Below are positions 7,861-19,064 of a stretch of DNA of 64,000 nucleotides, one piece after another. Positions within the stretch are counted from its first letter, which is position 1, and every line of letters begins with the position of its first letter. The translations under genes and the position numbers were made by a program. This stretch comes from Streptomyces fradiae. GTDB taxonomy: Bacteria; Actinomycetota; Actinomycetes; Streptomycetales; Streptomycetaceae. The notes beneath the pieces are model-generated. The model did not search any database and had not been told where the DNA came from. It saw only the letters and a program-made list of their open reading frames with translations. The stretch covers positions 310,001 to 374,000 of the forward strand of contig NZ_CP065958.1 in the NCBI RefSeq assembly GCF_041270065.1, in the 5' to 3' direction.

Positions 7861-8388
7861 AGGGAGCCGTCGGCGCCGGTAGAGGACCTGGTGGGCGTCC
7901 CATTCCACGAAGGACTCGGCGTGGGTCATGCCGACGGCCTCCAGGAGGCGGCGGGAGCGCCCGTTGGCCTCCTGGGTGACGGCGACGACGCTGGGCGCCT
8001 CGCCGAGCGCGCGTTCGACGGCGGCGGCGACGGCCTCACGGGCGTACCCCTGGCCCCAGTGCTCGGGCAGGAACTGGTACGAGACCTCCGTCTCCCCGTT
8101 CCGTCCCGCCCGCTCCACCGTGACCAGGCCGAGGACGATGCCGTCGGCGGCCCGCTCGACGGCGTGGAAGCCGGGGGCGCCGACGATCCGCTGCCGCCGG
8201 ATGCGGATCACGGACTCGACCACCGGTCCGCCCAGGTGCCGCCGTACCTCCGGATCGGTCCACAGCCGGGTCACGGCGGACAGATCCCGGGTGCGTACGG
8301 GACGCAGCACGAGCCGCTCGGTGACGAGGGGGGCGGGCCTGGACGCGGGGTCAGTGGGGTCGGTGGGGTCGCTGGGATCGGGGGCCAT
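7858..8388 (-). CDS. GNAT N-acetyltransferase (RimJ/RimL type)
   Basis: A 176-residue acetyltransferase. After a Pro/Asp-rich leader (PSDPTDPTDPAS) it follows the RimJ/RimL pattern: TERLVLRPVRTRDLSAVTRLWTDPEVRRHLGG at the start, the acceptor strand ETEVSYQFLPEHWGQGYAREAV with the acetyl-CoA loop, and the C-terminal NGRSRRLLEAVGM. Such enzymes acetylate ribosomal protein N-termini, small amines or antibiotics; the substrate is not apparent. The stop codon lies within the GGCCTCA-type tandem repeat. Confidence 0.88.
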   Translation of the reverse strand: MAPDPSDPTDPTDPASRPAPLVTERLVLRPVRTRDLSAVTRLWTDPEVRRHLGGPVVESVIRIRRQRIVGAPGFHAVERAADGIVLGLVTVERAGRNGETEVSYQFLPEHWGQGYAREAVAAAVERALGEAPSVVAVTQEANGRSRRLLEAVGMTHAESFVEWDAHQVLYRRRRLP

Positions 8389-8442
8389 ATCCCGATGATG
8401 ACAGGCCTCCGGACGTACGACCCCCGGGGCGGTGCGGGGCGG

Positions 8443-9729
8443 TCAGCCGCCCAGGCGCCGCTGGAGCGCGGCGAGGGCGCCGGCCCGGCGGCCGGGGACG
8501 GTCCTGCGGAGTTCGACCAGGGCGGGGCCGAGGGCGCGGGCCCTGGCCGGGTCCGCGATCTGCTCCCATTGGTGGTGGGCGCGGTCCACGGCGCCCTCGA
8601 CGTCGGGTTCGTCGGGGCCCTGCCGGAGCCCGAGCCGGGCCTGGGCCGCCGCGATCCACAGCTCGCAGCTGCGGGCCGGCTCTCCCGCGAGCCGTGCCAG
8701 GTCCGCCCGCACCTCCACCCAGTGGAGGGCCTCGCCGGAGCGGGGCCCGTAGCGCCGCAGGGCGTCGCTCTCCCAGGCCGCGGCCACGGCGGCCGCCTCG
8801 CCGTGCCGACCGGCCATGGCGGCGGCCAGAATCGCCGGATGCGGGTCCTCCGGCGCGCCGGAGGGAGGAGCGGGCTGATCCGGAACCGGGGCGACGGGCT
8901 CGGCGGGCGACGCGTCCCTCGCCTGCGGGACCGCGGCAGGGGACGAGGGCGAGTCCCCGCCCGGACGCACCAACCGCCGCGTCGGCGGCGACTCCACGAG
9001 GGCCGGTGCCTGGACGGGCGCCGGGACGGGCGCTTGGACCGGCACCGACACCGGGACCGGCACCGACGCCGGGGCCGGGGCCGACGACACCGGCGCCGGC
9101 GGCGCCAGCAGGATCGACTCCAGCTGCGGCGTGGTCGTGGCCGCGGCGGCCGCCGCCTCCGCGTGCAGTGCGGGCAGCGGCAGCGCCGCGCCCGCGCGCC
9201 AGCGGGTGGCGAAGTGGCGGAGGTAGTCGGGGGTGGTGAGGGGACCGCGGGGGGGGAACGGGGTGAGGCGGGCGTAGAGGGGGGTCGCGGGGCCGAGGCC
9301 GAGGGCGGTGGGATCCATCGTGAGGCGGTGCCAGAGCTCGGGGTCGACCGACAGGTCTGCGACGACATGGGTCGTGCCGGGGCGGCGCGGGGCGAGTTCG
9401 GTGGCCAGCCAGTGCCAGGGAAGGCCGGTGTAGCGCAGGGTCGTCGGGGTGCTGCGGGCGAGCGCCAGGTGCGGGAGGCGCTGGCGGCGGTCGAGTTGGA
9501 CCTGGCCCGCGAGGTAGAGGGCGAGCGGCCCGGGCGTGGCCGCGGCGGAGCGGAGGCGGGTGAGGACGGTCTGCGGGTCGAGGGGGTCCGCCAGTTCGAC
9601 GACCGTCGCCATGTGCGCCCCGGCCAGCACCGCCGCGGGCACCGCCGCGAGCGCGGGCAGCACGGACGCCGCGTCGATGGCCCGTCCCCGTCCGGCCGGT
9701 GCCGCGGCCAGCAGCACGGCCGTACCCAT
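8443..9729 (-). CDS. Uncharacterised protein, possible degenerate caspase-like domain
   Basis: A 428-residue protein without membrane segments. The ATG at 9729 is preceded by GAGGTGA. A GTG 24 bases upstream is the alternative start. Residues 60-150 hold a pattern like a bacterial caspase fold: a hydrophobic strand (PLALYLAGQ) where SGHG would sit, then LDRRQRLPHLALARS and LPWHWLATEL, then HVVADLSVD where the DCC strand would be. Both catalytic positions would be lost. Residues 190-280 are a Pro/Val/Ala low-complexity linker with PVPV and PAPV repeats, and the last 120 residues are helical. The caspase similarity is my inference. The gene is divergent from the PAS-SpoIIE gene, with a palindrome between them. 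Confidence 0.6.
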   Translation of the reverse strand: MGTAVLLAAAPAGRGRAIDAASVLPALAAVPAAVLAGAHMATVVELADPLDPQTVLTRLRSAAATPGPLALYLAGQVQLDRRQRLPHLALARSTPTTLRYTGLPWHWLATELAPRRPGTTHVVADLSVDPELWHRLTMDPTALGLGPATPLYARLTPFPPRGPLTTPDYLRHFATRWRAGAALPLPALHAEAAAAAATTTPQLESILLAPPAPVSSAPAPASVPVPVSVPVQAPVPAPVQAPALVESPPTRRLVRPGGDSPSSPAAVPQARDASPAEPVAPVPDQPAPPSGAPEDPHPAILAAAMAGRHGEAAAVAAAWESDALRRYGPRSGEALHWVEVRADLARLAGEPARSCELWIAAAQARLGLRQGPDEPDVEGAVDRAHHQWEQIADPARARALGPALVELRRTVPGRRAGALAALQRRLGG

Positions 9730-9809
9730 CGCGTTCACCTCGTCGTTCACCACAGCAGCACCGTAACCCGTGCTGCCCTGGCCGAATGTCGACTGGCCCT
9801 CCTGTGGGC

Positions 9810-9828
9810 CTTAGGCATATGCCATAAG
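9810..9828. promoter_or_regulatory. Palindrome in divergent promoter region
   Basis: CTTA-GGCATATGCC-A-TAAG is a near-perfect dyad: the ten central bases (9814-9823) are a perfect palindrome, and the flanking CTTA/TAAG arms pair with a one-base offset. It lies between the leftward unknown gene (start 9729) and the PAS-SpoIIE gene (start 9947) in an AT-richer patch, a typical place for an operator. Confidence 0.45.
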
Positions 9829-9946
9829 CACCACCGTATCGAGTGTTGCCAAATCACTTACGAGGTGTCCCGGGCTGTGCCAAAGTCGTACCCGGGCTTC
9901 ACTTTCCAGACTTGGCCGCGCCACGTCGCCTGCATCGGAGTACGAC

Positions 9947-11404
9947 ATGCCGTCCCCCCTCTTCGCGGACCGTCCCGCCCAACCGCCCGAGCCGGGCGCG
10001 GTGGACGCGCTGATCTCGCAGACGCGCCGGCTGCGCGGCGAGGTGGACGCGGTGCGCCGGGACTCCGTGGCGGCGGACGAGGACGACCCGCACCATCGCT
10101 GGCAGCGCGCTCTGTGCGAGCTGGCGGTGCATCAACTCGACGATCTCGGCGCCCACTTGGGCCAGTTGAAGGCCGGCATGCCCGGCCCCGGCCCCGCCCC
10201 CTCCGACACGGCCGCCGCCTACGCCGAGGCCGCCCTCGAAACGGTGCCCGGTCAGCGCGTCACCGGCTCGCTGCTCTCCCGGGTCGGCAGCGCCGAGTGG
10301 GATCTGCTCACCGACGACGTGCACTGGTCCGACGAGCTGTTCCAGATCTTCGGGCGCCCGCAGGAGAACGGGCCGATGTCCCTGGACGAACTGCCCTCGA
10401 TGGTGTTCGCCGAGGACCAGCCGGTGCTCCAGGCGATGGTGACGGACTGTCTGATCGACGGGAAGCCGATCGACGGCGAGTTCCGCATCGTCCGCACCGA
10501 CGGCCGGGTCCGCACCGTCCACATGACCGGCGAGCCCGTCCTCGACGCCGACGGCTGCACCGCCTCCATGTGGGCCGTCTTACGGGACGTCAGCGAGCTG
10601 CGCCGCAGCGAGCGCGCGGTCCGCGAGACCCGTGACAGCTTCCAGCGGCACCAGCACATCGAGCACACCGAGCGCCGGGTCGCGGTCGAGCTCCAGGAGG
10701 CCGTGCTGCCGCCCTGGCGCGGCTCGCTCCGCTTCGCCCACGACGGCCCCGCGCCGCTCGACGTCGCCGGGCACTACCTGCCGGCCGCCACACCGGGCCT
10801 CATCGGCGGCGACTGGTACGACGCCCTCGCGCTCCCCGGCGGGGACGCGCTGCTCACGGTCGGCGACCTGACCGGCCACGGCGTCGCCGCGACCTCCTCC
10901 ATGGCGATGCTGCTCGGCGCGCTGCGCGGCATGGCGGTGGCCGGAATCCGGCCGGGCGCCCTCATGGGGCACCTCAACCAGCTCCTGGAGACCTCCGTCC
11001 AGCCCGCCCTGGGCAGCGCGATGTGCTGCCGCTACGACCCCGCCGCCCAGCTCCTCACCTGGTCCCAGGCCGGCCACCCCGCCCCGCTGCTGTTCCGCGA
11101 CGGGACGGGGCGGGCCCTGAGCCGGCCCGAGGGGGTGCTCCTCGGGGCCACGACGAGCGCGGTGTACGAGGAGGCCGAGACCCGGCTGTGCCCCGGCGAC
11201 CTGCTGCTCCTGCACACCGACGGACTGACGCGCACGGCGGGCAGGCCGGACGACGGCGCCGGTACGGAGCGACTGCTCGGGCTCGCCGAGCGGCTGGCCG
11301 CGGCACGGGACGCACAGGACTGCGTCCGAGCCGTGCTCGAGGAGTTCGGCGAGGGGCCGCGCGAGGACGACGCCTGCGTGATGGTGGTGCGGGTCGGGCG
11401 GTGA
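9947..11404 (+). CDS. PAS-SpoIIE (PP2C-type) phosphatase with a TTA codon
   Basis: A 485-residue soluble signalling phosphatase. Residues 1-100 are helical. Residues 105-215 are a PAS sensor (AEWDLLTDDVHWSDELFQIFG, FRIVRTDGRVRTVHMTGEPV, LRDVSE). Residues 245-485 are a SpoIIE/RsbU-type PP2C domain with metal aspartates in GGDWYDA (287-293) and GDLTGHG (306-312), plus LLLLHTDGL and EDDACVMVVR near the end. Such proteins dephosphorylate anti-anti-sigma factors and so control sigma factors. Leucine 212 is encoded by TTA (10580-10582), the only TTA noticed in this gene, so translation should need the bldA tRNA. A convergent terminator separates it from nsdB. Confidence 0.93.
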   Translation: MPSPLFADRPAQPPEPGAVDALISQTRRLRGEVDAVRRDSVAADEDDPHHRWQRALCELAVHQLDDLGAHLGQLKAGMPGPGPAPSDTAAAYAEAALETVPGQRVTGSLLSRVGSAEWDLLTDDVHWSDELFQIFGRPQENGPMSLDELPSMVFAEDQPVLQAMVTDCLIDGKPIDGEFRIVRTDGRVRTVHMTGEPVLDADGCTASMWAVLRDVSELRRSERAVRETRDSFQRHQHIEHTERRVAVELQEAVLPPWRGSLRFAHDGPAPLDVAGHYLPAATPGLIGGDWYDALALPGGDALLTVGDLTGHGVAATSSMAMLLGALRGMAVAGIRPGALMGHLNQLLETSVQPALGSAMCCRYDPAAQLLTWSQAGHPAPLLFRDGTGRALSRPEGVLLGATTSAVYEEAETRLCPGDLLLLHTDGLTRTAGRPDDGAGTERLLGLAERLAAARDAQDCVRAVLEEFGEGPREDDACVMVVRVGR

Positions 11405-11432
11405 CCCCGGTCCGCCGACAGGACTGACCTTC

Positions 11433-11466
11433 CGGAATCAGGAGCGGGCCCGGCCCGCTCCTTCCG
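11433..11466. terminator. Bidirectional terminator between convergent genes
   Basis: GGAGCGGG (11441-11448) pairs with CCCGCTCC (11454-11461) around CCCGG. Outside a three-base bulge, CGGAA (11433-11437) pairs with TTCCG (11462-11466). It sits between the stop codons of the phosphatase gene and nsdB and can serve both. Confidence 0.75.
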
Positions 11467-11505
11467 CATGTGCCCCGCGGACCACCCGCCCGCCCTTCCC
11501 GATCC

Positions 11506-12996
11506 TCACGCCTCTCCGCTTCTCGGGCGGTTGATCGGCGCCTTCGGGAGGGCCGTCTCGATCTCCTCCCGCAGGTGGTCGATCTTGGTGTAGCCCGCGT
11601 ACTGGCCGGTGAGCCGGTACATCTCGCGGAGCCGGTCCCAGGTGCGGTGCGAGGAGGTGTCGCCCATGGAGACGAGCGCCAGGCGCGCGTAACGGTCCGC
11701 CTGCTCGGGGTCGTCGGCGATGAAGCAGGCCGAGGCCAGCGAGATGTGGTCGAACAGCTTCGAGCGGTCGTGCCCGTTCCGGCGCAGTTCCAGGGCGAGT
11801 TTGGCGTGCCGCTGGGCCGTCGCCGCGGCCGCCGGCTCGTGCTCGGCGAAGGTGCGGTAGGCGAGCGCCTGCATGCCGTGGAGGTCGGCCTCGTCGAAGT
11901 TCTGCATCCAACTGGGCTTGTCCTCGCCCTTGTCGGACACGAACAGGTCCTCGGCCTCGCCGAGCGTGCGGCGCATGGCCTGGCCCCGGCCCATCGACGC
12001 CTGTGCCCAGGCCTCGATGGTGTGGAACATGGCCCTGGTGCGCGGCAACAGACGTTCACCGGAGCCGGACTTGGCGAGCTTCATCAGGTCGAGCGCCTCG
12101 TCGGGTCTGCCGAGGTGCACCATCTGGCGGGCGGCGCGGGAGAGCGCCTCGCCGGCGCGGGGCCGGTCACCGCCCTCGCGGGCCGCGTGGGCGGCGATCA
12201 CGAAGTACTTCTGTGCGGTGGGCTCGAGGCCGACGTCGTGCGACATCCAGCCGGCGAGCACCGCCAGGTTGGCGGCGACGCCCCACAGCCGGCGGTGCAG
12301 ATGGTCGGGGTGGTGGTAGGCGAGCATGCCGCCCACCTCGTTCAGCTGGCCCACGACCGCCTTGCGCTGGAGGCCGCCGCCGCGGGAGGCGTCCCAGGCG
12401 CGGAACACCTCCACGGAGCGCTCCAGGGCCTCGATCTCCTCCGACCCGATGGGGGCGGCCTCGTAACGGTCGTACCCAGCGGGGTCGGCGTGGAGGGGAT
12501 CGACGGCGCGGGGGGCTGCGCCGGCTCGTGCGGGGTCGGTGTGGAGCCAGTCGTGCATGGCGTTGGTGAGTGCGGAGCCGGCGACAAGCGCGGCGCCCGC
12601 GCCCACCAGGCCGCGTCGGTTGAGCATGAGGTCCATTCCCGTGAATTCGGTGAGGACCGCTGCCGTACGCTCGGGCGCCCAGGGCAGCCCGTCAGGGTTG
12701 TCGGTGTTCCTGACGTCTCGCCGCCTGCCGGCGCGCCCGTGTCGTACGAACCCGAGGTCCTCGATGGTCACGACACGGCCGAGTCGCTCAGTGAACAGTG
12801 CGGCCAGCACCCGGGGCACGGGATCGCGGGGGGTCTCCCCCATGTCGATCCAGCGCCGGACCCGCGAGGTGTCGGTCGACAGCTGGGGGTGGCCCATGGC
12901 CGCCGCCTGCTTGTTGACGAGTCTCGCGAGTTCGCCCTTGGACCAGCCGGCCAGGCCGAAGAGGTCTGCCAGGCGGGTGTTGGTCTTCCCTGTCAC
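11506..12996 (-). CDS. nsdB: NsdB-type DNA-binding/TPR regulator
   Basis: A 496-residue regulator. The GTG at 12996 follows GGGGG by 8 bases and gives the family start VTGKTNTRLADLFGLAGWSK. The first 100 residues form a helix-turn-helix-like region (GELARLVNKQAAAMGH, DTSRVRRWIDMGE, DPVPRVLAALFTERLGR, VVTIEDLGFVRHGR). A short hydrophobic stretch follows (LVGAGAALVAGSALTNAM), then a long all-helical TPR-like domain to the C-terminus (for example GEALSRAARQMVHLGRPDEAL and DDPEQADRYARLALV). From family knowledge, the nsdA/nsdB genes of Streptomyces coelicolor are negative regulators of antibiotic production and development. The N-terminus fits my memory of NsdB better than NsdA. It is divergent from the APH-like gene, which carries a TTA codon. 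Confidence 0.78.
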   Translation of the reverse strand: MTGKTNTRLADLFGLAGWSKGELARLVNKQAAAMGHPQLSTDTSRVRRWIDMGETPRDPVPRVLAALFTERLGRVVTIEDLGFVRHGRAGRRRDVRNTDNPDGLPWAPERTAAVLTEFTGMDLMLNRRGLVGAGAALVAGSALTNAMHDWLHTDPARAGAAPRAVDPLHADPAGYDRYEAAPIGSEEIEALERSVEVFRAWDASRGGGLQRKAVVGQLNEVGGMLAYHHPDHLHRRLWGVAANLAVLAGWMSHDVGLEPTAQKYFVIAAHAAREGGDRPRAGEALSRAARQMVHLGRPDEALDLMKLAKSGSGERLLPRTRAMFHTIEAWAQASMGRGQAMRRTLGEAEDLFVSDKGEDKPSWMQNFDEADLHGMQALAYRTFAEHEPAAAATAQRHAKLALELRRNGHDRSKLFDHISLASACFIADDPEQADRYARLALVSMGDTSSHRTWDRLREMYRLTGQYAGYTKIDHLREEIETALPKAPINRPRSGEA

Positions 12997-13233
12997 GTCT
13001 AAGCCCCCAGGTTCTCGGCTGAGTTGACAGTAGCCCCCTGGCATAGGCCTGGCGACAATTCGCCATGGTTCGCCAGGGTGCGCTCGATGTTCCGCCACCC
13101 GCAGGGGGGTGTCAGGTAGGAACGCGCCACCCCGCCCCGTCGACCGGCCCACATTTTCCCCAGGGTGCGGACCGTTCGGGCGGGCGGGGCGACGCACGCA
13201 ACTCGTCGGCACACGAAGGGATCTGTCTCCTCC

Positions 13234-14364
13234 ATGTACACAGCATCGTCCTCCGTGTCCGCCCCGCCCCGGCCGCTCCACCGCACCCTCCAGGCCGGCA
13301 CCGGACCGTATCTCGCCCCCGCGCCCGTCCAGGGCGCGGTGCGGCCGAGGCGCTGGGCGGGCAGCACCGTCCAGCCGCCCAGCGGGAGGATCGACCTGTC
13401 CGGTCCCCAGGGCGCCCAACTGCGCATGGCGATCGCGTCCGTCCACCGGATCTGCCCGGAGTTCAACCCGGTGCAGGTGCTGCGGCGCAGCAGCCGTTCG
13501 GTCCTGATCGTCGGAACGACCGGGCGGACGACCGCGGTCGCGAAGTGTTTACTGGACCACTCCCCCGCGTGGGTCGAGCGGTTCCGGCACGAAATAGCTT
13601 CTTACCGTTCGTTCGTCCGGCACCGTCCGCCTGTGCGGGCGCCCCGGCTGATCGCAGCGGACCCGGAGAACTGCACGCTGGTGATCGAGCGGATGCCCGG
13701 ACGGGCGGCGGCGCTGACCCGCCACCCCGTGGAAGCGCCGCCGCGGGCGGACGTGCGGGCCGTGCTCGGCGCGGTCGCCCGGCTGAACGCCTGGCGGCCG
13801 CCGGCCGGGACGTTCGACGCGCCCCTCGACTACGGGGCGCGGGTGGCCCGGTACCACGAGCTCGGTCTGTTCACCGACCGGGACCGGGACGACCTGCAGA
13901 AGCTGCTGCACGGGCTCGCGCACGCGGGCGGGCGGCAGGGCATGGGGCAGTTCTGTCACGGTGACGCGCTGCTCTCGAACATCCTGCTGTCCCCGACGGG
14001 TCCGGTGCTCGTGGACTGGGAGCACGCGGGCTGGTACCTGCCGGGGTACGACCTGGCGACGCTGTGGGCGGTGCTCGGGGACGCTCCCCTGGCGCGGCGG
14101 CAGATCAGCCAGCTCGCCCAGCAGGCGGGTCCGGCGGCGCGGGACGCGTTCCTGGTGAACCTGATGATCGTGCTGACCCGGGAGATCCGGACGTACGAGA
14201 CGGCGGTGCAGCGCACGATCAAGGAGGCGCCGCCCGCGGGTTCGGTGCCAGTGCCGGCCGGGACGGTCTCGCCCGGTGAGGAACAGCGGCTGCTGCTGCG
14301 GCGGCTGCACGACGACTGCGCCATGGCACGGCGGGCCGTGCGCGCGGCGGTCGGGACGCGGTAG
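13234..14364 (+). CDS. APH-family phosphotransferase with a TTA codon
   Basis: A 376-residue protein with a disordered N-terminus (about 60 residues) followed by an aminoglycoside/choline kinase-like fold. The catalytic loop is [11 protein letters not shown] (H242, D244, N249), and the metal-binding segment is LVDWEHAG (D261, E263). K104 in VAKCLLDH is the probable ATP-contacting lysine. Leucine 106 is encoded by TTA (13549-13551), predicting bldA-dependent translation. The phosphate acceptor is not known, and these proteins need not be resistance enzymes. The ATG lies 13 bases after GAAGGGA, so the start is a little uncertain. It is divergent from nsdB across 237 bp, which points to shared control, and is followed by a strong terminator. 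Confidence 0.85.
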   Translation: MYTASSSVSAPPRPLHRTLQAGTGPYLAPAPVQGAVRPRRWAGSTVQPPSGRIDLSGPQGAQLRMAIASVHRICPEFNPVQVLRRSSRSVLIVGTTGRTTAVAKCLLDHSPAWVERFRHEIASYRSFVRHRPPVRAPRLIAADPENCTLVIERMPGRAAALTRHPVEAPPRADVRAVLGAVARLNAWRPPAGTFDAPLDYGARVARYHELGLFTDRDRDDLQKLLHGLAHAGGRQGMGQFCHGDALLSNILLSPTGPVLVDWEHAGWYLPGYDLATLWAVLGDAPLARRQISQLAQQAGPAARDAFLVNLMIVLTREIRTYETAVQRTIKEAPPAGSVPVPAGTVSPGEEQRLLLRRLHDDCAMARRAVRAAVGTR

Positions 14365-14394
14365 CGAAGCGGTCCGACACAGTACGGGGGTGGC

Positions 14395-14433
14395 GCGCCG
14401 CGCGCCCGGTGCCGACACACCGGGGCGCGGCGC
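14395..14433 (+). terminator. Terminator after the APH-like gene
   Basis: A 16-bp GC-rich stem with one bulged base runs from 14395-14411 to 14418-14433 around a CCGACA loop, and is followed by TTCGACTTTT. It begins about 30 bases after the stop codon. Confidence 0.8.
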
Positions 14434-14672
14434 TTCGACTTTTCCGGCGGAGCACCGGAGGCGGTCGTGGCGCCCCCATTGGTCCACACCAGTGACGCGT
14501 CGCAGGCGGGCGGGCCGCCCGCGCGAAACTCCGCCCTTCGGCTCGCGCAGCCGCTCTGACGTGGGAAATCGCCGATGTGAGCAGGTGATTGACGGGACGT
14601 CCGGAAGCCGCTACCCCTGTACGGGTTCGGTTCCGCACGCCCCCGTTCTCCCCCCTGTCGCTGGAGGCTGCC
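14434..14672. other. Leader/promoter region of the secreted amidase gene
   Basis: About 240 bp with no credible gene. It contains a GC hairpin (GCGGGCGG with CCGCCCGC near 14506-14523) and a weak vegetative-type promoter, TTGACG at 14589-14594 with TACCCC 17 bases further on. That would start the transcript about 50 bases before the TTG codon. I looked for a cyclic di-AMP riboswitch, common upstream of Streptomyces cell-wall hydrolases, and did not see its conserved core. Confidence 0.35.
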
Positions 14673-16619
14673 TTGCTCCGTTCCGCGTCCCTCAGACGTG
14701 CCGCGCCCGTCGTCCTGCTGCTGCCGCTGCTCGCGCAGGTGCCGTCGGCCACCGCCGACGAGCACGAACCCGGCTCGCTGCAACGACAGTTCGCGGTGGC
14801 GGCCGAACGGCATCACGTACCGCAGAGCGTGCTGCTCGCCGTGTCGTTCCTGCAGTCGCGCTGGGACGCGCACGGCGGCGCGCCGAGCGTGACCGGCGGC
14901 TACGGTCCGATGCATCTGACGGACGCAGTGACGGCACTGGCGTCGGCGCCGCCGCACCACGCCGACGGTACGGAGGACGCGCGCGGTGACGACGCGCGGG
15001 CACCCCGGACCGGGGCGGGTGTCGAGTCCGGCTCCCCCGCCTGGTCCGGTGAGCCGCCGGCCCGGTTGCGGACGCTCGACCGGGCGGCGGAGCTGTCCGG
15101 GCGTCCGGCGGAGCGGCTGCGGACGGACACGGCGGCGAACATCGACGGCGGCGCGGCGCTGCTCGCGGAGGCGCAGCGGGCGGCGGGGCTGCCGGCGAGC
15201 GCGGATCCGGCGGACTGGTACGGGGCGGTGGCGCGCTTCTCGGGCGCGGAGGACTCGGCGACGGCGGCGGCGTACGCGAACGACGTCTTCGACGTGATCC
15301 GCGGCGGCGAGTCGCGGACCACGGACGCGGGGCAGCGGGTGACGCTGGCCGCCGATCCGGCGGTGGCCCCGGCCACCGGGCAGCTGGCCGCGCTGGGGCT
15401 CCGGGACACCGCGAGGGGTCCGGTGGAGTGCCCGGAGACGGTGGCCTGCGAGTGGGTGCCGGCGCCGTACGAGGAGTTCGGCGACGGGGACTACGGCAAC
15501 CACGACAAGGCGGACCGGCCGCTGTCGCAGTCGGTCGACTACATCGTCGTCCACGACACCGAGGCGGACTGGGACACCACCCTGAAGCTGGTGCAGGACC
15601 CGACGTATGTGTCGTGGCAGTACTCGCTGCGGTCCTCGGACGGGCACGTGGCGCAGCATCTGGCGCTGAAGGACGTGGGCTGGCACGCGGGCAACTGGTT
15701 CGTGAACGCCAAGTCGGTGGGTCTGGAGCACGAGGGTTTCCTGACGTCGCCGGACTCCTGGTACACGGAGGCGATGTACCGGTCCTCGGCGCGGCTCGTG
15801 CGCTATCTGGCGAAGCGGTTCGGCATTCCGCTGGACCGGCAGCACATCCTGGGCCACGACAACGTCCCGGGGACGGTGACGTCGACCATCAAGGGGATGC
15901 ACACGGATCCGGGCCCGTACTGGGACTGGGCGCACTACTTCCAGCTGCTCGGCCGGCCCCTCACACCGAGCGCGGGGCCGGACGCCGGGGTGGTGACCAT
16001 CCGTCCGGACTACACCGCGAACCGGCCGGTGTACACGGGGTGCGTGACGACCGGGGAGGCGTGCGCATCGCACGGGAGCGGGGCGGTGCGCCTGCACACC
16101 GCACCGAGCGCCGACGCGCCGCTGGTGAAGGACATCGGGCTGCGGCCGGGCGGGCAGGCTTCGACGACCGGGGTGAACGACACCGGGGCGCGGGCCTCGA
16201 CCGGCCAGAGCTTCGCGGTGGCGGAGCGGCGGGGCGACTGGACGGCGGTCTGGTACCTCGGGCAGAAGGCGTGGTTCCACAATCCGAAGGAGGAGCCGAC
16301 TGCGGTGAACGCGCGGGGGCTCGTCCTGACGCCGAAGGAGGGCGTGGCGTCGGTGCCGGTGTACGGGCGGGCGTACCCGGAGGCCTCGGCCTATCCGGCG
16401 GGGGTTCCGGTGCAGGCGGTGTCGCCGCTGCCGTACGCGCTGCTCGCGGGGCAGCGGTACGTGGTCGGGGGCCGTACTCCGGGCGAGTACCTGTTCGCTC
16501 CGACGTTCGACACGACGGGTCATACGGTCGTGCGCGGCAAGGAGGAGTACTACCAGATCCAATTCGGCCATCGGGTGGCCTTTGTGAAGGCCGCTGACGT
16601 GCGGGTTTCCCAGGACTGA
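14673..16619 (+). CDS. Secreted N-acetylmuramoyl-L-alanine amidase
   Basis: A 648-residue exported cell-wall hydrolase. The TTG start follows GGAGG by 6 bases and begins a Sec signal peptide (LRSASLRRAAPVVLLLPLL, cleavage near residue 28). Residues 30-210 resemble a lysozyme/transglycosylase-like helical domain (QRQFAVAAERHHVPQSVLLAV, DWYGAVARFSG). Residues 285-430 are an amidase_2 domain with zinc ligands expected at H294 (IVVHDTE), the histidine in ILGHDNVPG and the H/D of MHTDPGPYWDW; GLEHEGF is also typical. The last 200 residues contain SH3-like segments. It should cut the amide bond between muramic acid and the peptide stem, possibly during sporulation or wall turnover. Confidence 0.92.
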   Translation: MLRSASLRRAAPVVLLLPLLAQVPSATADEHEPGSLQRQFAVAAERHHVPQSVLLAVSFLQSRWDAHGGAPSVTGGYGPMHLTDAVTALASAPPHHADGTEDARGDDARAPRTGAGVESGSPAWSGEPPARLRTLDRAAELSGRPAERLRTDTAANIDGGAALLAEAQRAAGLPASADPADWYGAVARFSGAEDSATAAAYANDVFDVIRGGESRTTDAGQRVTLAADPAVAPATGQLAALGLRDTARGPVECPETVACEWVPAPYEEFGDGDYGNHDKADRPLSQSVDYIVVHDTEADWDTTLKLVQDPTYVSWQYSLRSSDGHVAQHLALKDVGWHAGNWFVNAKSVGLEHEGFLTSPDSWYTEAMYRSSARLVRYLAKRFGIPLDRQHILGHDNVPGTVTSTIKGMHTDPGPYWDWAHYFQLLGRPLTPSAGPDAGVVTIRPDYTANRPVYTGCVTTGEACASHGSGAVRLHTAPSADAPLVKDIGLRPGGQASTTGVNDTGARASTGQSFAVAERRGDWTAVWYLGQKAWFHNPKEEPTAVNARGLVLTPKEGVASVPVYGRAYPEASAYPAGVPVQAVSPLPYALLAGQRYVVGGRTPGEYLFAPTFDTTGHTVVRGKEEYYQIQFGHRVAFVKAADVRVSQD

Positions 16620-18983
<2,364 letters not shown>

Positions 18984-19001
18984 CCGGTTGGGTGAAGCGC
19001 G

Positions 19002-19036
19002 GCGGGCCGCCTCCGGAAGCTCCGGGGGCGGCCCGC
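19002..19036. terminator. Bidirectional terminator, geoA / S4 gene
   Basis: A 16-bp stem with one G-T pair joins 19002-19017 and 19021-19036 around the loop AGC, 18 bases after the geoA stop and 29 bases from the convergent S4 gene's stop. The arms start GCGGGCCGCC and end GGCGGCCCGC. Confidence 0.85.
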
Positions 19037-19064
19037 ACGTTCGGCCCGCAAGGGTCGGCAGGGG

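Noticed and set aside
14434..14672. Possible cyclic di-AMP riboswitch before the amidase gene
   Set aside because: The location fits the biology, but I could not find the conserved core or pseudoknot sequence; only GC hairpins.
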